In this document: positions 25,240 through 37,039 of the stretch, piece by piece | Layout: each line of letters starts with the position of its first letter | Numbering within the stretch: position 1 is the stretch's first letter | Source: Atopsyche davidsoni | Lineage: Eukaryota; Arthropoda; Insecta; Trichoptera; Hydrobiosidae | Length of the DNA: 64,000 bases | Assembly (NCBI GenBank): GCA_022113835.1 | Contig: JAILWY010000027.1 | Coordinates: forward strand, 1,428,501 to 1,492,500 | Direction of reading: 5' to 3' | Notes under the pieces: model-generated | Told to the model about the DNA's origin: nothing | Seen by the model: the letters and a program-made list of their open reading frames with translations, nothing else | Database searches by the model: none | Position numbers and translations under genes: made by a program

Positions 25240-28200
25240 TCAATCTTCTTTCTGATCAACAATTTCTGTGGAGGTTACATCATCATCATCGTCTATAAAT
25301 TCCATGTTCTTCTCGACTTGGGATTCTTCAGGGGGTCCAAGCAGCGAGAAGAAGGTAGTGTAGCTGAAGGTCAGCAGCAGGGCTATGAATGTGAGGTTCA
25401 TACCGATTCCTGAAAAATAAAAAGACAATTTTTTAATCATCTCCGTCCTTAAAGGCCGTTTTACTTTAAGGTGACGGATTATATGGTTTATATAAGGTTT
25501 TTACTGAATGAGAGTGCTCTTATCAGTTTTATGGACAGGAGAGAGAGCTTGTCTTGCGTACAATCATGCTGACCAAGAAACGACTTGTAAGTAAACACTT
25601 CAATTATAAACAATAAATAGAAAACATATTTGCACGTGTTTTTGAAAATAAACACATCTTATGTTTTTGATATTTCGTTATTGTTAAAGTAACTAAAACT
25701 ATTTTCTTAAACTTTGAACACAAAGATTACATTGTTTTATTTATTTTTGTTTACAGAAGCTTATAATTTTACAAATATTTGGTTGTGTTTTAGTTTATAG
25801 TTTATAGGTCAGTTCTCTCATTAATTTATGTGTACATTTTTTATTTGCACAATGATAATTCATTTCAACATTGAATCATTCTCTTCTAGAATTATCTATC
25901 TTGAATAGTGTCCTCCAATAAATCACCGACACAGCTTATGGGTTTCATTATTCTAGATCTACTTTCTCAGCCCGTCAAAAAATTCTGGAATTTTTTGTGT
26001 ATTTGTGCAATGAACTAGTAATTGCATAAGAATATTCTGTTATTTTTACTGAATATTTGATATGTTTACATATTACTTTTAAAATAATTTTGTGATGTGA
26101 ATTTATAAGCTTTTTAGATATAATGCAATAATTCTCTTTAAAATATCTTCTTATGTATCTGTGGTCATTTTCAATTGTTCCATTGTTAATAAAAAAATAT
26201 CCATGAAAGAAAACAGCCCTTCAACTGTTCAAAACCATTTTTTTATGGTATGCTTACATTTTGTCTACAAATCCAATAGTACTACACTGCTTTATGGAGT
26301 GAGTTACTAAATCGTCACAAAAACCTGCCGCGTCACATGTATAGAAGTTCCATTTACATTGACATTCAAGGAGTTGATAAAGAACACCTCAAAGATATTT
26401 CACAGGTGGTTGCAATTACCAACCTTCGTCAAAACATTATATTTGCAATATTAAATCCAATACACTATCGTACCAAAGTGACATGTTGAAAGCAGCATTA
26501 ATTGCAACAAGCCGTTCAAATAATAAAAATGCAAAAAGTGTGGATAAATTACAGCATTTTTATTATAAAAATACACAATAATAAATAAAATAAGCATATA
26601 ACAGTGTTTAGTTTGAGATGTTTAATTTTTAGAAGTTAGTAATTTTTTTACAATAGTAAATTTAATAGTTTTTAGAATATTTCCAGAACCTTCTGTCCAG
26701 TGTGAGTTAACGTTTACTCTTACTGTTTCGATTTGGCTTATCGAAATATATATTCAATTTATGTGATATTGATGAATGAAAACTCCCAAGAGCTTCATGG
26801 CAGCTCCAGCAGAAACTTCTAAATCAATTTTTGATGTAAAAGTGACTTCTTCAGTTACTTCAGCGACTTGGTCTATTTCAGGAGCCGTAATCAAGTTTTG
26901 TCTAAATAAGAATGGACAAAACTTTTTCACTATTTTTGTTTAAAATTTTACTCAGTTACTATTTGAAAATGATCAATGAGACTACAGATATTTAACACTC
27001 AAAGTGAAAGCTTCTTTTATAGCTTTAATTTACAATATGATTATTTCCGTAATAGTTAAGTGCAAGAACTTGACACTTATAAAAGTACAATATTAATATA
27101 CTAGTGAGATTTTGTATGTATTATTGTGTCATAGTTGATATGTAGACTTAGTAGCAATGTAATAGAGGGTGGTACTGTATTATAATCTACATCAAGGCCT
27201 ATTTATAAATTACTTTTCTATACAACATACCTATGACAGCCGAGAGAACAGGCCAGTTGAACATTATATAGCGAAGACCACTGAAGTGGGCATCGATGTG
27301 GAGAGTCACCGTGTTAACCTCGATAAACTGAGACTGCAACTCCACATACATGTCAGTCACGGGACGTTCCTGAAATTTCAAAAATAATTGGAAATATAGA
27401 AAACCACGTTGCAATTTACATATAAGATATATCTATAATTTTGCTCCCTTTTGAGAATATCTTCGGTTCACCTATAATTGGAAAAATAACAGTTTGTGAC
27501 TTATGAAGATTCGAATTAGCATTGGATTTTTAGTGCAATTTTTATTTATATTTCTTTGGATGTTAACTAAAACTGTAAAATTGTAAATTTCTGGAAATAT
27601 TTGTTAAAATCAGTGTTTTGGAACTGCTTTACCAGCTACTGATGTCGATAGTAAATTATTTGTCAATTATCATTATATATATATATATATATATATATAG
27701 ATACACCTGACTCATAAACTAAGCAAAATCTATTAAAAATAATGGTGGATTACGAACCTGATCGTCCTCGTATTCAGAAAACATCTCCACCTGTACAATG
27801 CTGTAGTCTCGGTGAATGCCCAGATACAACAAAGGAAACCTGAGGAGTGTTTCCAGCACAGAGTGGAGGGTGGAGCGATACGGCATCAGCGCTGAGCGAC
27901 AGATGTGGTTAGTCAAGGCTCCGCTTCGAGAGTGCAACTCGGCGCAACACATAAACATACCTAAAAGATAAGATTTCTAATTGATATCGTAAGTTTTGAA
28001 TATTGAACCTATTTAAGATGATGGTGGCCTTCTGTTAACAATTGTGTTGACAATAATGTGCACAAAATTACTAAAATATATTTGCTGTGATACTCTTAAT
28101 ATTATGAATTATATTTTACATTCAAAAGCTTGCCCGTGTAATCTCATGCTGAATATGCTGGATTACAAAATAAAGGCAGAGATATGATGACGTCAAGTCG

Positions 28201-30963
28201 TGTGTCTGCTTGTCACTCACCCAAATTTCTATTTCGTTCAGAATATGGTAAATCTAAAACAAGTGAAATCTTGTACTTCTGCCCCACCATGAGGAGCTGC
28301 TCCATTCTTGTGAGCCGCACATGACCCGAAGGGAATGAACAGATGCCTTCCACGTTATCACAGGACCTTAAATAGTGCAACATTGTTATTAAAAAACATG
28401 TAAAGTTTTTCTGATGAGGGAATCGTAAGGAATGACAACCTTAGGGCAAGTTGATTATATTTTATTAATTATAAAATATACACATGTAGTTATTATAAGC
28501 AGGCGAGTAACTCACTTATTAATAGAAGTGAATAAGAATCAAAGGGCTAACAACTTTATTAACTAAGTATTAACCCTTTGCACTCGAGAGGTGCGGATTC
28601 CGCACCACACGATGTAATGCCGCAACTCGAGAGGTGCGGATTCCGCACCAATTTGCTTGGTGCGGAAATTCGATGTGCGGTGATGACTATTTATGGTTTT
28701 TTATCTGGTGATTTCTTGTTTATGTTTATGTGATCTTGTTCTTTAAAGTTCGTTACTAAGCACTGCCCATATAATTTTACAAAGATCATGTTATCCCCCT
28801 TTCAAACTACGCTAGAATTTCTTATCCAAGATTAGCGCGGCACCATAAAGCGAACTGCATTTTTGGTCTCAGCTCGACCTTGACAGCCATGGCAAAATGA
28901 CTAGATGTGTACCTAATCAACCCATATATTTTTTGCTTGTACTTCTTATCGTAATCATTCATTTGAGGGTCCTTATTTGCTTAAACTTATATTGCACTGA
29001 AGAATAGACTTTTTTCTCCCTCACAATATCAATAACCTTTCCATTCACTTATCGTACCATTATTTTGTTTGCTTTATAATATATAATAATATTATGATAA
29101 TGTGTATCTCACTAAACAGCTGAGAGGAGAACAGCCGCTTAATCACTTGCGGTATATGAAAACCTTAGTTCGGCAATTGACTGGAGACACGTGCTAGAGC
29201 TTCACTTCAACCTGCGATTCCGAAAATCCGCCTAAGTGGAAGGCTGCATAACATTATAACAGGAGTTAGGAAGGATTACAAAGTCTGTTCTCAAAAAAAT
29301 AAACCCGGCAAAAGACATCAAACGACATACTTTTGTGATACTTGTCCCGAAAAGCCGGGCATGCATCTCGGCAATTGTTACATGAAATATCATACAAAGC
29401 AAAATTACAAAGACTTATGTTTACGAACCTATCTTCGTAAAGATGTAAATATACATTAAATATTAAAATTAAAAAAATTATGTGTCAATTTGTGTGTGTG
29501 AACATTTTAAGTTAGAGGTAAAAAATTCACCGAAAGTGATACGAAACGCTTCGAGTTGCTGATTAGTCCGCGCGGAAACGGTCTCGAGCGCAAAGGGTTA
29601 AAATACTGAAGCTTAACCCTTTGCGCTCGAGATCGTTTCCGCGCGGACTAATCAGCAACTCGAAGCGTTTCGTAGCACTTTTGATGAATTTTTCACCTCT
29701 AACTTAAAATGATCACACACACAAATTAACCCATAAAACTTTTTTATTTTAATATTTAATGTATATTTACATCTTTACGAAGATAATTTCGTAAACATAA
29801 GTCTTTGTAATTTTGCTTTGTATGATATTTCATGTAACAATTGCCGAGATGCATGCCCGGCTTTTCGGGACAAGTATCACAATAGTATGTCGTTTGATGT
29901 CTTTTGCCGGGTTTATTTTTTTGATAGCAGACTTTGCAATCCTTCCTAACTCCTGTTAGAACGTTATGCAGCTTTTCACTTAAAGGGATATTTTCGGAAT
30001 CGCAGGTTGAAGTGAAGCTCTAGCACGTGTCTGACGAAAATCTCCAGTCAATTGCCGAACTAAGGTTTTCATATACTGCAAGTGATTAAGCGGCTGTTCT
30101 CCTCAGCTGTTTAGTGAGATACACATTATCATAATATTATTATATATTATAAACCAAACAAAATAATGGTTCGATAAGTGAATGAAGAGGTTATTGATAT
30201 TGTGAGGGAGAAAAAAGTCTATCCTTCAGTGCAATATAAGTTTAAGCAAATAAGGACCTTCAAATGAATGATTACGATAAGAAGTACAAGCAAAAAATAT
30301 ATGGGTTGATTAGGTACACATCCAGTCATTTTGCCATGGCTGTCAAGCTCGAAATGAGACCAAAAATGCAGTTCGCTTTATGGTGCCGCACTAATCTTAG
30401 ATAAGCAATTTTAGCGTAGTTTGAAAGGGAGATAACATGATCTTTGTAAAATTATATAGGCAGTGCTTAGTAACGAACTTTAAAGAACAAGATCACATAA
30501 ACATAAACAAGAAATCACCAGATAAGAAACCATAAATAGTTATCACCGCACATCGAATTTCCGCACCAAACAATGTGGTGCGGAATCCGCACCACTCGAG
30601 TTGCGGCATTACATCGTGTGGTGCGGAATCCGCACCTCTCGAGTGCAAAGGGTTAATGGGTACTTACTTAAATTGCAGATGAACAGGTTTAGTATGCGTT
30701 ACACTGGGCATGTAGGCGTGATAGAAAACAACGTACATAAAGATAGAAATCCAAACTATTGCCAAAATGAACAAAGCAAGAAGTAAAGTTTTCAGCGCTG
30801 CACTTTTCACATTTTCAGCAACACTGTTAGCTTTATTACTAAATTGTGGAATTTTGTTATCTATGAAATAGTTAAACCGATTGTACAATATATTAAAAGG
30901 AAAAATTGATTGAACTACTGTGTCAAAAGTAGTTTTTGCTCCTTTAACTAATAACCGCAACAT
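25240..30963 (-). CDS. Seipin: Seipin (BSCL2 homologue), 5 coding exons
   Basis: Seipin is an ER membrane protein that forms oligomeric rings at ER-lipid droplet contacts and organises droplet formation. Coding exons, 5' to 3': 30963-30668, 28366-28221, 27960-27758, 27369-27231, 25409-25240. All phases agree, giving about 317 codons. The first membrane segment is near residues 60-88 (LLLALFILAIVWISIFMYVV). The luminal domain follows, with C-D-N-V-E-G-I-C, FPSGHVRLT, the LDLPYSERN motif, MFMCCAELHS and LRFPLLYLG. The second membrane segment (PVLSAVIG..LTFIALLLTF) is followed by a short acidic cytosolic tail (residues DDDDD). The start chosen is the ATG at 30963 (MLRLLV); an in-frame ATG at 31008 would add 15 residues. 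Intron 1 (about 2.3 kb) contains two piggyBac relics. Confidence 0.93.
27674..27699. repeat. (TA)n microsatellite
   Basis: An uninterrupted TA dinucleotide run in seipin intron 3. A similar run lies at 51786-51806. Confidence 0.95.
28570..29601 (+). mobile_element. piggyBac-like relic, copy 1 (in seipin intron 1)
   Basis: Bounded by TTAA at 28570-28573 and 29598-29601, with ends TTAACCCTTTGC and GCGCAAAGGGTTAA. TTAA targets and CCC/GGG ends are the piggyBac hallmarks. The right half (about 29100-29460) encodes a decayed transposase C-terminus including the cysteine-rich finger (VCSQKNKPGKRHQTTYFCD, then CYMKYHTKQNYKD). It has frameshifts or stops upstream and lacks most of the catalytic domain. 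The left end carries a repeated sub-terminal motif, GAGAGGTGCGGATTCCGCAC. Confidence 0.85.
29613..30656 (-). mobile_element. piggyBac-like relic, copy 2, inverted
   Basis: Inverted near-copy of the neighbouring element, bounded by TTAA at 29613-29616 and 30653-30656. Only 11 bp (29602-29612) separate the two. On the minus strand the transposase tail reads with fewer breaks than copy 1: LRRTAA, stop, SLAVYENLSSAI, then KDCKVCYQKNKPGKRH, CDTCPEKPGMH and CYMKYHTKQNYKD, ending shortly after. The pair forms a roughly 1-kb-arm palindrome inside a transcribed intron. Confidence 0.85.
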
Positions 30964-32120
30964 TTTTTTTTTAAATACCGGCTTTTTTTCAAACAATATA
31001 AAAATCACTTGTATAATTCAATTTTAACTCTGAACAAACACTTTCTTTTTTCACTGAGAGTGAACCTTATGTTATTATTATCTCGTATTTCATTCGATAT
31101 GTTTAATCCATGTTTCAATGTCCGGGTCCAAAATTTAAAGATTGAATATAAAGATTAAAAAAATGTCACAAGTGAGATAACCGAAATTATTGATGATAGC
31201 ATAACAATATGAATGCGAGGTTATGTTTATGTCAACGATGACGGATAACGACCGGTGCTGCCAGTATAATGTTTTGTCCATTTTTATTTTATTATTTAAT
31301 AATTATTAAAATTTTCTATTAGTGTTGAGCTAATATTTATTTATTAATTTGAAAATAATAAAATATTAATAACATATATTCCACCATCTATAAAAATACT
31401 TGCAATAAACGTAACAGAGCTTTGTCTATGGTAATAACCTTGGACCCCGGTTTCAAGGTTAATCAGAGTCTGCGCATATGGAACCTCCTTTACAGACCAG
31501 AACAAGTCGATTATAGTTACAGTTTTATCATTCACAAAAATATTTTTCAATTGCTATATGATTACACTAATTAATATATTTGTAATTTATGCTTTTTTAT
31601 TTAAAAAAGTCTACCATAGAAATTGATGCTAAATAATATTTAAAACCCAATTGTTTAATTTAAAAGAATAATATTGACATATTCAAACAAGAATTGATTG
31701 AGACTAATAAAACTGCGTTTTCAGTTGCTTACACACTGCAACACAATATCTAGGCTTAACCATAATTTTAAATAGGATACATGTGTGACGCTGCGTGTAA
31801 AACTCTGCTTTGGATTACATGTTCTTTGTAGCAGTCTTTTAGTCTTATGTGAAATCATTCTTCCTTACAGAATGATATCCCATCAGTGTCACCGGCAAAT
31901 GTGCGCGGCGTCTTATGCTTATTGTTGGATGCGACCACTGATGAGAATGGCATGTACTTGGGTTATACTTGAACTGGATATCATTTATATTTTCAAACGA
32001 TAAGACAGTATGCACCCCCGTAGGTCTAAATTAATGTTCTTAGCTCACCCCAGAGTATGGCGCTGATACCCTGGGTATGACTGGACCACAGATGAGGGGT
32101 CAGGGACGTAGTAATGTGAT
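30670..32120. other. Seipin 5' flank and intergenic DNA before U2
   Basis: Beyond the seipin start (30963/31008) there is AT-rich DNA to the U2 3' end. Minus-strand AT-rich frames (for example 31344-31550) show no family features. The seipin promoter presumably lies at about 31010-31260; no clear TATA box was found. Confidence 0.45.
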
Positions 32121-32128
32121 TTCATAGA

Positions 32129-32315
32129 TGGGCCGATCCCGGCGGCACTGCAATGCCGGGCCAACCCGCGACAGGAGTGGAGCAAGCCCCGAACATCCCG
32201 TCACCTTCCAAAAATCAGTTTAATATACTGGTCCCGCATTGCGGGAACTATCAGATATTAAGCTGATAAGAACAGATACTACACTTTGATCTTAGCCAAC
32301 AGGCCGAGAAGCGAT
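32129..32315 (-). ncRNA. U2: U2 spliceosomal snRNA
   Basis: On the minus strand the gene begins ATCGCTTCTCGGCC and continues with GTGTAGTATCTG, which holds the branch-point recognition GUAGUA. Stem IIa (ATCAGCTTAATATCTGAT), a perfect stem IIb hairpin (TCCCGCAATGCGGGA), the Sm site ATTTTTGGA and the 3' stem-loops (CCCGGCATTGCAGTGCCGCCGGG) follow. The length of about 187 nt is normal. Loop I reads CCTGTTGG instead of the usual CCTTATGG or CCTTTTGG; this loop change leaves the stem intact. All functional elements are present, so it may be active. I could not identify the upstream PSE with confidence. Confidence 0.93.
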
Positions 32316-32599
32316 AACTTACACACCCAGAATTTCAATATATAATACCTAATACAACACGTTCTTCTTGCGTTTCAATACTAAGCGAAAACATACGATT
32401 GTATGCTAACGCCATCTATGTTTAAATATTTTATTATTCTCCCTCACGAATGAACTGACAGTTTTGTGTGACTCCTGCATGAAAAATGTCGGTTCTTTTT
32501 CAATATTATTGCTTATTCATCATCTCGTGCAAAAAAAGGTCTTTGTGGACATCTTCATTTGGTCTTTTTCTACCCAAGCTCCATAACGAAAATAGAGAA

Positions 32600-32650
32600 A
32601 TCCACCAAAGCCACGTGTTGTAAGCCCCACAACCTGCGCGCAGGAGCATA
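32600..32650 (-). repeat. Dispersed hairpin repeat H, copy 3 (inverted)
   Basis: The minus strand reads CGCAGGTTGTGGGGCTTACA then ACACGTGGCTTTGGTGG. The stem is GTTGT/ACAAC. An additional palindrome CCTGCGCGCAGG lies just upstream. Confidence 0.6.
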
Positions 32651-33394
32651 TCTCTAACAATTATTGTAAATTTTATATTTAAATATTGTACAAATATTTG
32701 ATATTGCGTTACTGCAATGTATTTTTGTAATTATACCTATGGAATATGCGTAAGATTTTAATGTATTCTCTTATCTGTTTTACTCAAAGATATGATATAA
32801 ATCAAGAAACTTTACGCGTGCATCATAGCAAAATCATCACATCTTGTAAAAAAAAAAAAAAAGATTAATATAAGTTAGTAAACTGCGCAGTCATTTGCAA
32901 CAGTTCCCATAATACAGAATAAAACATATCGCAAGTAAATAGCAATCATTCACGTGGATTTTCAAACAGCTGCCAAGGAGCTAGAAATAATTTATGTGGG
33001 CAGAGTTAAATAAGCATAAAACGTTAAATATGGGAATTGTAAATACGCTGAGCGTCAGAGGAGTGAGGAGCTCGTCTCGGGATGCACCTGGTTTACGGGG
33101 ATATCAAGCTCGGAGCACAAAAGATAAAAGAGATTCCAGAATTTCAGGTAAATCACGTTTTATTCACTACCGGCAACGTTTTTTACAACCGCGGACATAA
33201 ATTCTTTCGTAATAAAAACCGTAACAAAACGTCGCATAAAATCCGTTTTCAGAGTAATTCTGTGCTGCTCGCATCGCACCGTCTTTTGCCCCATTTCAAA
33301 AAAAAATACAACACTGTATATGATATGCATTCTCAGATTTAATAGCCTACCCGATAAATTAATTAATCAACGATCGACCGGTTTGATATAGCCT
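32651..33394. other. Non-coding, no feature recognised
   Basis: Overlapping plus-strand frames at 32994-33342 show no domain. An A run lies at 32850-32863. A marginal island at 33050-33120 (GAGCGTCAGAGGAGTG) could be an exon remnant but has no partner. Confidence 0.4.
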
Positions 33395-33465
33395 TTATTT
33401 TCTTTTTCTTCGGTTTGAAGAAGCCCTTGAACTCGAAAGTACTTGCAAACAAAATTATTATCTAT
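33395..33465. repeat. Penelope-like terminal hairpin relic, copy C
   Basis: TTTCTTCGGTTTGAAGAAGC, then CCTTGAACTCGAAAGTACTTGCAAACAAAA. It has the same GAAGAAGCCCTTGAA core and CA-rich tail as copies A and B, more decayed. Confidence 0.45.
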
Positions 33466-33796
33466 CTCGTAGCCAAATAAAATTGAATACAAAAATAAAA
33501 TCTAGCACTATTTTATTAATAGTAATTTCTTATTTATGTACTTATACGTATTTTTTATATACTTTATAAAAAAAATTGGAACAAGCAGTTCTCTATTGTT
33601 TGTGAAAATTATAGGTCTTAGATACAAAAGTACACTGTCTCGGTTTTAAAATATTAATAAGTATATTATTTATTGAAAAATTATGTCAGTATACTGTTGA
33701 ATAATATCAAACATGATATTTTGATTTAGAGATATTTATGAGGTGATCAGTTATTATTAATATTAGAATTCAGTTATAGTTCCCCTTTTATTACTA

Positions 33797-34090
33797 GTCT
33801 TCTTCATCGAGTGCCTCTCCTCAGATGAGGTTGACGACTATTTCACTGAGCATATACTCATGCTGAGCCAGTGATCCCCGGATTCTTCTACACCGCAGTT
33901 TTATATTGGAAGGAAAAGTCTGCGTATTGCTGCTGCCCAATAGCATTATTATATAATCCTTTCCTTACAAAGCTCTGGTGCTTAGATCAGGTTTCCTCGA
34001 CAAGGTACTTCCTTGTACTACACAATCATTTCAAGTCCACTATGTTCTCCATTACACACGCTCAGGGCACAGAATGGCAGCCATGAATGG
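33797..34090 (-). repeat. Dispersed repeat family R, copy 2 (inverted)
   Basis: Reverse complement of the family seen at 14242-14527 and 35030-35268. On the minus strand it starts CATGGCTGCCATTCTGTGCC, contains CCAGAGCTTTGTAAG and ATTATATAATAATGCTAT, and ends GAGTATATGCTCAGTGAAAT. With copy 3 it forms an inverted pair about 1.5 kb across, with a hAT-type element between the arms. Confidence 0.75.
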
Positions 34091-34299
34091 AGAGAGCGGA
34101 GACGTAACATGCCACCATAAAATAATTAAAATTAGTTACCCTCTATTTCAAACCTAAATTACCAAAACCAAACAGCCTTGAAGTACTGCGGAAAAATGAA
34201 AATATTAAAAAGGTTACATTTTTTCAACGCCTAATTCTTGAGCGTTTCTTCACAGCACACATTGCAAATTATTACACGGCATAAGACCTCAGTTCATTC

Positions 34300-34440
34300 A
34301 TAAGCGGCTCAGTCGCGGGGCTTCCTGGCCGCGAGCGCGCGGAGGAAAGTCGCCCCTCGGGCCCCTACAGTAAGGGCGAAATTGGATTACCACCCCCACC
34401 AGCGCTCTCCGCGCCACGAGAAATCGAAAGGAGCGAAGCC
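34300..34440. other. Short GC-rich island
   Basis: About 140 bp of GC-rich sequence (GGCTTCCTGGCCGCGAGCGC region) in AT-rich flanks. No open frame is convincing; the function is unknown. Confidence 0.5.
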
Positions 34441-34673
34441 ATGTTTCATATTGTTTTTTTTTTTTATTATTTGTAAGCTGAGAAAATATAAGCTGTGGCG
34501 TGTAGCCATGTAAAGGGCATAGACTAAAAATAATTATATATACTTGATTTTTAATTTTATTTATATAGCATCGCCCAAAATACGGATACTGAGAACAAGT
34601 AGAATATATTTTTTAAAAATATTTTGAAATGTAAGTACTATTTATTTCATTATTTTTATATGTTTGTATAAAG

Positions 34674-35029
34674 CAGTGCTTCTCAAAGTGGCCCCTACGG
34701 ACCCCAGGGGGTCCCTGGGATCATTCAGGGGGTCCGCGCAAGGTTTAATATAAAATAAAAAAATTGTGCCACATTTTTATTAATATGGAAAATAAATAAC
34801 AATGAATACATTATTAGCGATTTTTACGTCCTAAATAAAATATAAATATAGACAGGTGCATAAAATACAAGTAATTACAGGCATCGCGGTGAGTCAGGCA
34901 GGTTAATAGAGTCGATACTTGCACCAACTAGTCTATAATATGAAATTATGTAGTTTTTCACCCAGGGCCCGTAGGCAAGTTTTGACTATGAAAGGGGGTC
35001 CGTGGGCCAAAAGAGTTTGAGAGCTACTA
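34674..35029. mobile_element. hAT-type non-autonomous element
   Basis: Terminal inverted repeats CAGTGCTTCTCAAAGTGG at the left and TTTGAGAGCTACTA at the right, with an 8-bp duplication that matches at 7 of 8 positions (GTATAAAG and GTGTAAAG). GGGGGTCC-rich subterminal blocks are typical of this group. There is no transposase. It sits at the inner edge of repeat R copy 3. Confidence 0.75.
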
Positions 35030-35268
35030 GTGTAAAGGATCGGTAATGGAGTTGTGGACTTGGAATGATTGTAATGGTTGTGTTTCTGTAGCTTGCTGCA
35101 GGAGTATCAGATCTAAACGGATTATATAATAATGCTATAAATTTCTTTTTAATATAAAACTGCGTGTAGAAGGACCCACTACACTATTTTATTCTTTGAG
35201 AACCATGAACACTGCATGAGTATATGCTCAGTGAAATTGTCGTCTCTGAGGAAAGCAATCGATGAAGC
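35030..35268 (+). repeat. Dispersed repeat family R, copy 3
   Basis: Contains GTGTAAAGGATCGGTAATGG, AGGAGTATCAGATCTAAA, AAGGACCCACTACACTATTT and GAGTATATGCTCAGTGAAAT, matching copies 1 and 2. The left end is truncated by the hAT element. Confidence 0.75.
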
Positions 35269-35495
35269 ATTTCTCATTGTGACGCATTATATTATTTTTT
35301 GGACTCCCTTTTTCATTTGTAGAATAAATTTCAAACTCATACTTTCATTAAAAAAATATGACGATTTTTTACGATCAAGTGGTAGCTCTGGACTCTGCTT
35401 TTCGGGTGGATAATTTGAAAAGTTGTCAAGATGGTGTACGGCGTCGGCAGTACGCATGCACTTCCCGGAGGCGAATAATTCGCATCGTCAATAAA

Positions 35496-35580
35496 GTGCA
35501 CCCCTCCACCCTCCACCCTCTACCCTCCACACTCCACCCTCCACCCTCCACCCTCCACCCTCCGCCCTGCTCCCTCCTCC
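35496..35580. repeat. Heptamer minisatellite (CCACCCT)n
   Basis: About a dozen units of the 7-mer CCACCCT or close variants, continuing into C/T-rich sequence. The long open frames on both strands here come from the repeat. Confidence 0.92.
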
Positions 35581-36474
35581 CTTCAGCGGCCGTCCTCCCC
35601 TTCAAAGGCAGAACATCGGCGCCAGCCCAAACGATAAAATGTACACAAAGCTCACGGGCGGCACGTCGCGGCATTGACAGCTTTACACGACGATTAATTG
35701 TACGCTTTATGTACAAAAGCATTCGGGTATTTGTGCACGTGTTGGTGAGCCGGTGTAAAAAAAATACACGGAAATAATCGAAAATGTTTCATCGCCAACA
35801 TTCAAAATAATTAATGCACTCAAACTTTTTATCCGTGTGTAAGTAAGTTACAGCAGCAACGTAGGCAAGTGATCAAATAAATACGGCATTGTTGTGAATA
35901 ATAGGGTAGATCTACAAAATGTGCTCCAAGATCCAGTCCATGTCTAGGATCTCTCTGGTTGAAAGAAAGAAGTTGACTTGATATGAGACTTCGGATTGTC
36001 AAATGGGTTGGGATAGAAAAATATAAAAGTCATGCGTGAAAATAGGGGCAGCAACTTTGGTCTTTGTTTTGAAGTATAAAAATAAACGTCTACGATAAGT
36101 CGCGGGCAGTGAATTGTGGCTGGTGAATTTTGCGAGGAGTGAACAAGCCGGAAACCGGAAACGCCCGAACACAGAGTCATGTCAGATTTTCAACGAAATT
36201 GAATGTAAATTTTCTTTGAGCCTTTGCAGTGCGCAGGTTTTTCCCCGCTCGCTCAATTAGCCCCGGCTTTATGGCCGGGGAGCTGTTCATTCGCGGGGGT
36301 TTCCCTTCTTAAAATGCCTTTTTTCCTTTCTTTACGACCTAAAGATTGTTTTTATGCGAATTTACGGGGGCGTAATCGAATGATCTGTACACAGTGCTGC
36401 TAATTGGGAAAACGTTTTGCACAAATTTGTTTTCACCGCCTTGAGCCATAAGACTCATGTTTATGGGGACTGTT
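35581..36474. other. Moderately GC-rich non-coding stretch
   Basis: A GC-richer patch at about 35580-35680 and another at about 36220-36300, which includes the hairpin CCCCGG..CCGGGG. No gene was identified. Confidence 0.45.
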
Positions 36475-36489
36475 AATAAGTACTGTTTA

Positions 36490-36968
36490 CGGGAACGTAA
36501 CAAAGATGGTCTTTGATTCTGTTACGGACGCCGCTGTATACAGGAATACCTGCAGGATTAGCTTTGAATCAACCCAGCTCCTAACGGGTCATGGAGCGAT
36601 GAGAAGTTATCTCCGCAGGTTCCACTTGACACATGCCCTTGTGATGATATTACTCCACAAACAATAATCCACCTTGTGGGTTCATGCCCCATCTTTGGTC
36701 TTCAGAGACACCAACTGAAGAACCAATGCCGACAAGAGGGCCTGAAGTCAGTGGCGAGACACCCACAGTTGATGATGTCACAGGATGGCTTCTTGAAGCG
36801 TGTCATCGGAACCGTAAAGAAGATAAACCAGGGGTGTAGCTTCAGTCACTCCCATATATACCACAATTTCGATCGACTAGTTTGGAAAGTTTCCCCAAAT
36901 TGTGATGACAAACCTTGTACATAACAAGCAAGGTACCAAACCTATATAAAAAAATAAAATAAAATAAA
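36490..36968 (+). mobile_element. 5'-truncated non-LTR retrotransposon with 15-bp target duplication
   Basis: Encodes the C-terminal part of a LINE-type polyprotein: LLTGHGAMRSYLRRFHLT, then, after one frameshift, DTCPCDDITPQTIIHLVGSC, the Cys-Cys-His-Cys finger placed after the reverse transcriptase, and KNQCRQEGLKS to a stop. It ends in a TAAAA-type tail (about 36945-36968). It is flanked by a perfect direct repeat AATAAGTACTGTTTA at 36475-36489 and 36969-36983. Truncation, tail and target duplication together show target-primed insertion. Confidence 0.85.
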
Positions 36969-37039
36969 AATAAGTACTGTTTAGTAACTGGTAAATATAT
37001 TTATATATAGATATATCACATATTTCATATGTTAATAAA

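Noticed and set aside
26754..26901. Minus-strand open segment in seipin intron 4 (ITAPEIDQVAEV..) after an acceptor-like sequence, as an alternative last exon of seipin
   Set aside because: Splicing from exon 4 enters it in the wrong phase and reaches a stop after three codons. No family match was recognised.
35358..35777. 139-codon plus frame and 98-codon minus frame around 35.5 kb
   Set aside because: Both are produced by the CCACCCT minisatellite and have no recognisable domain.
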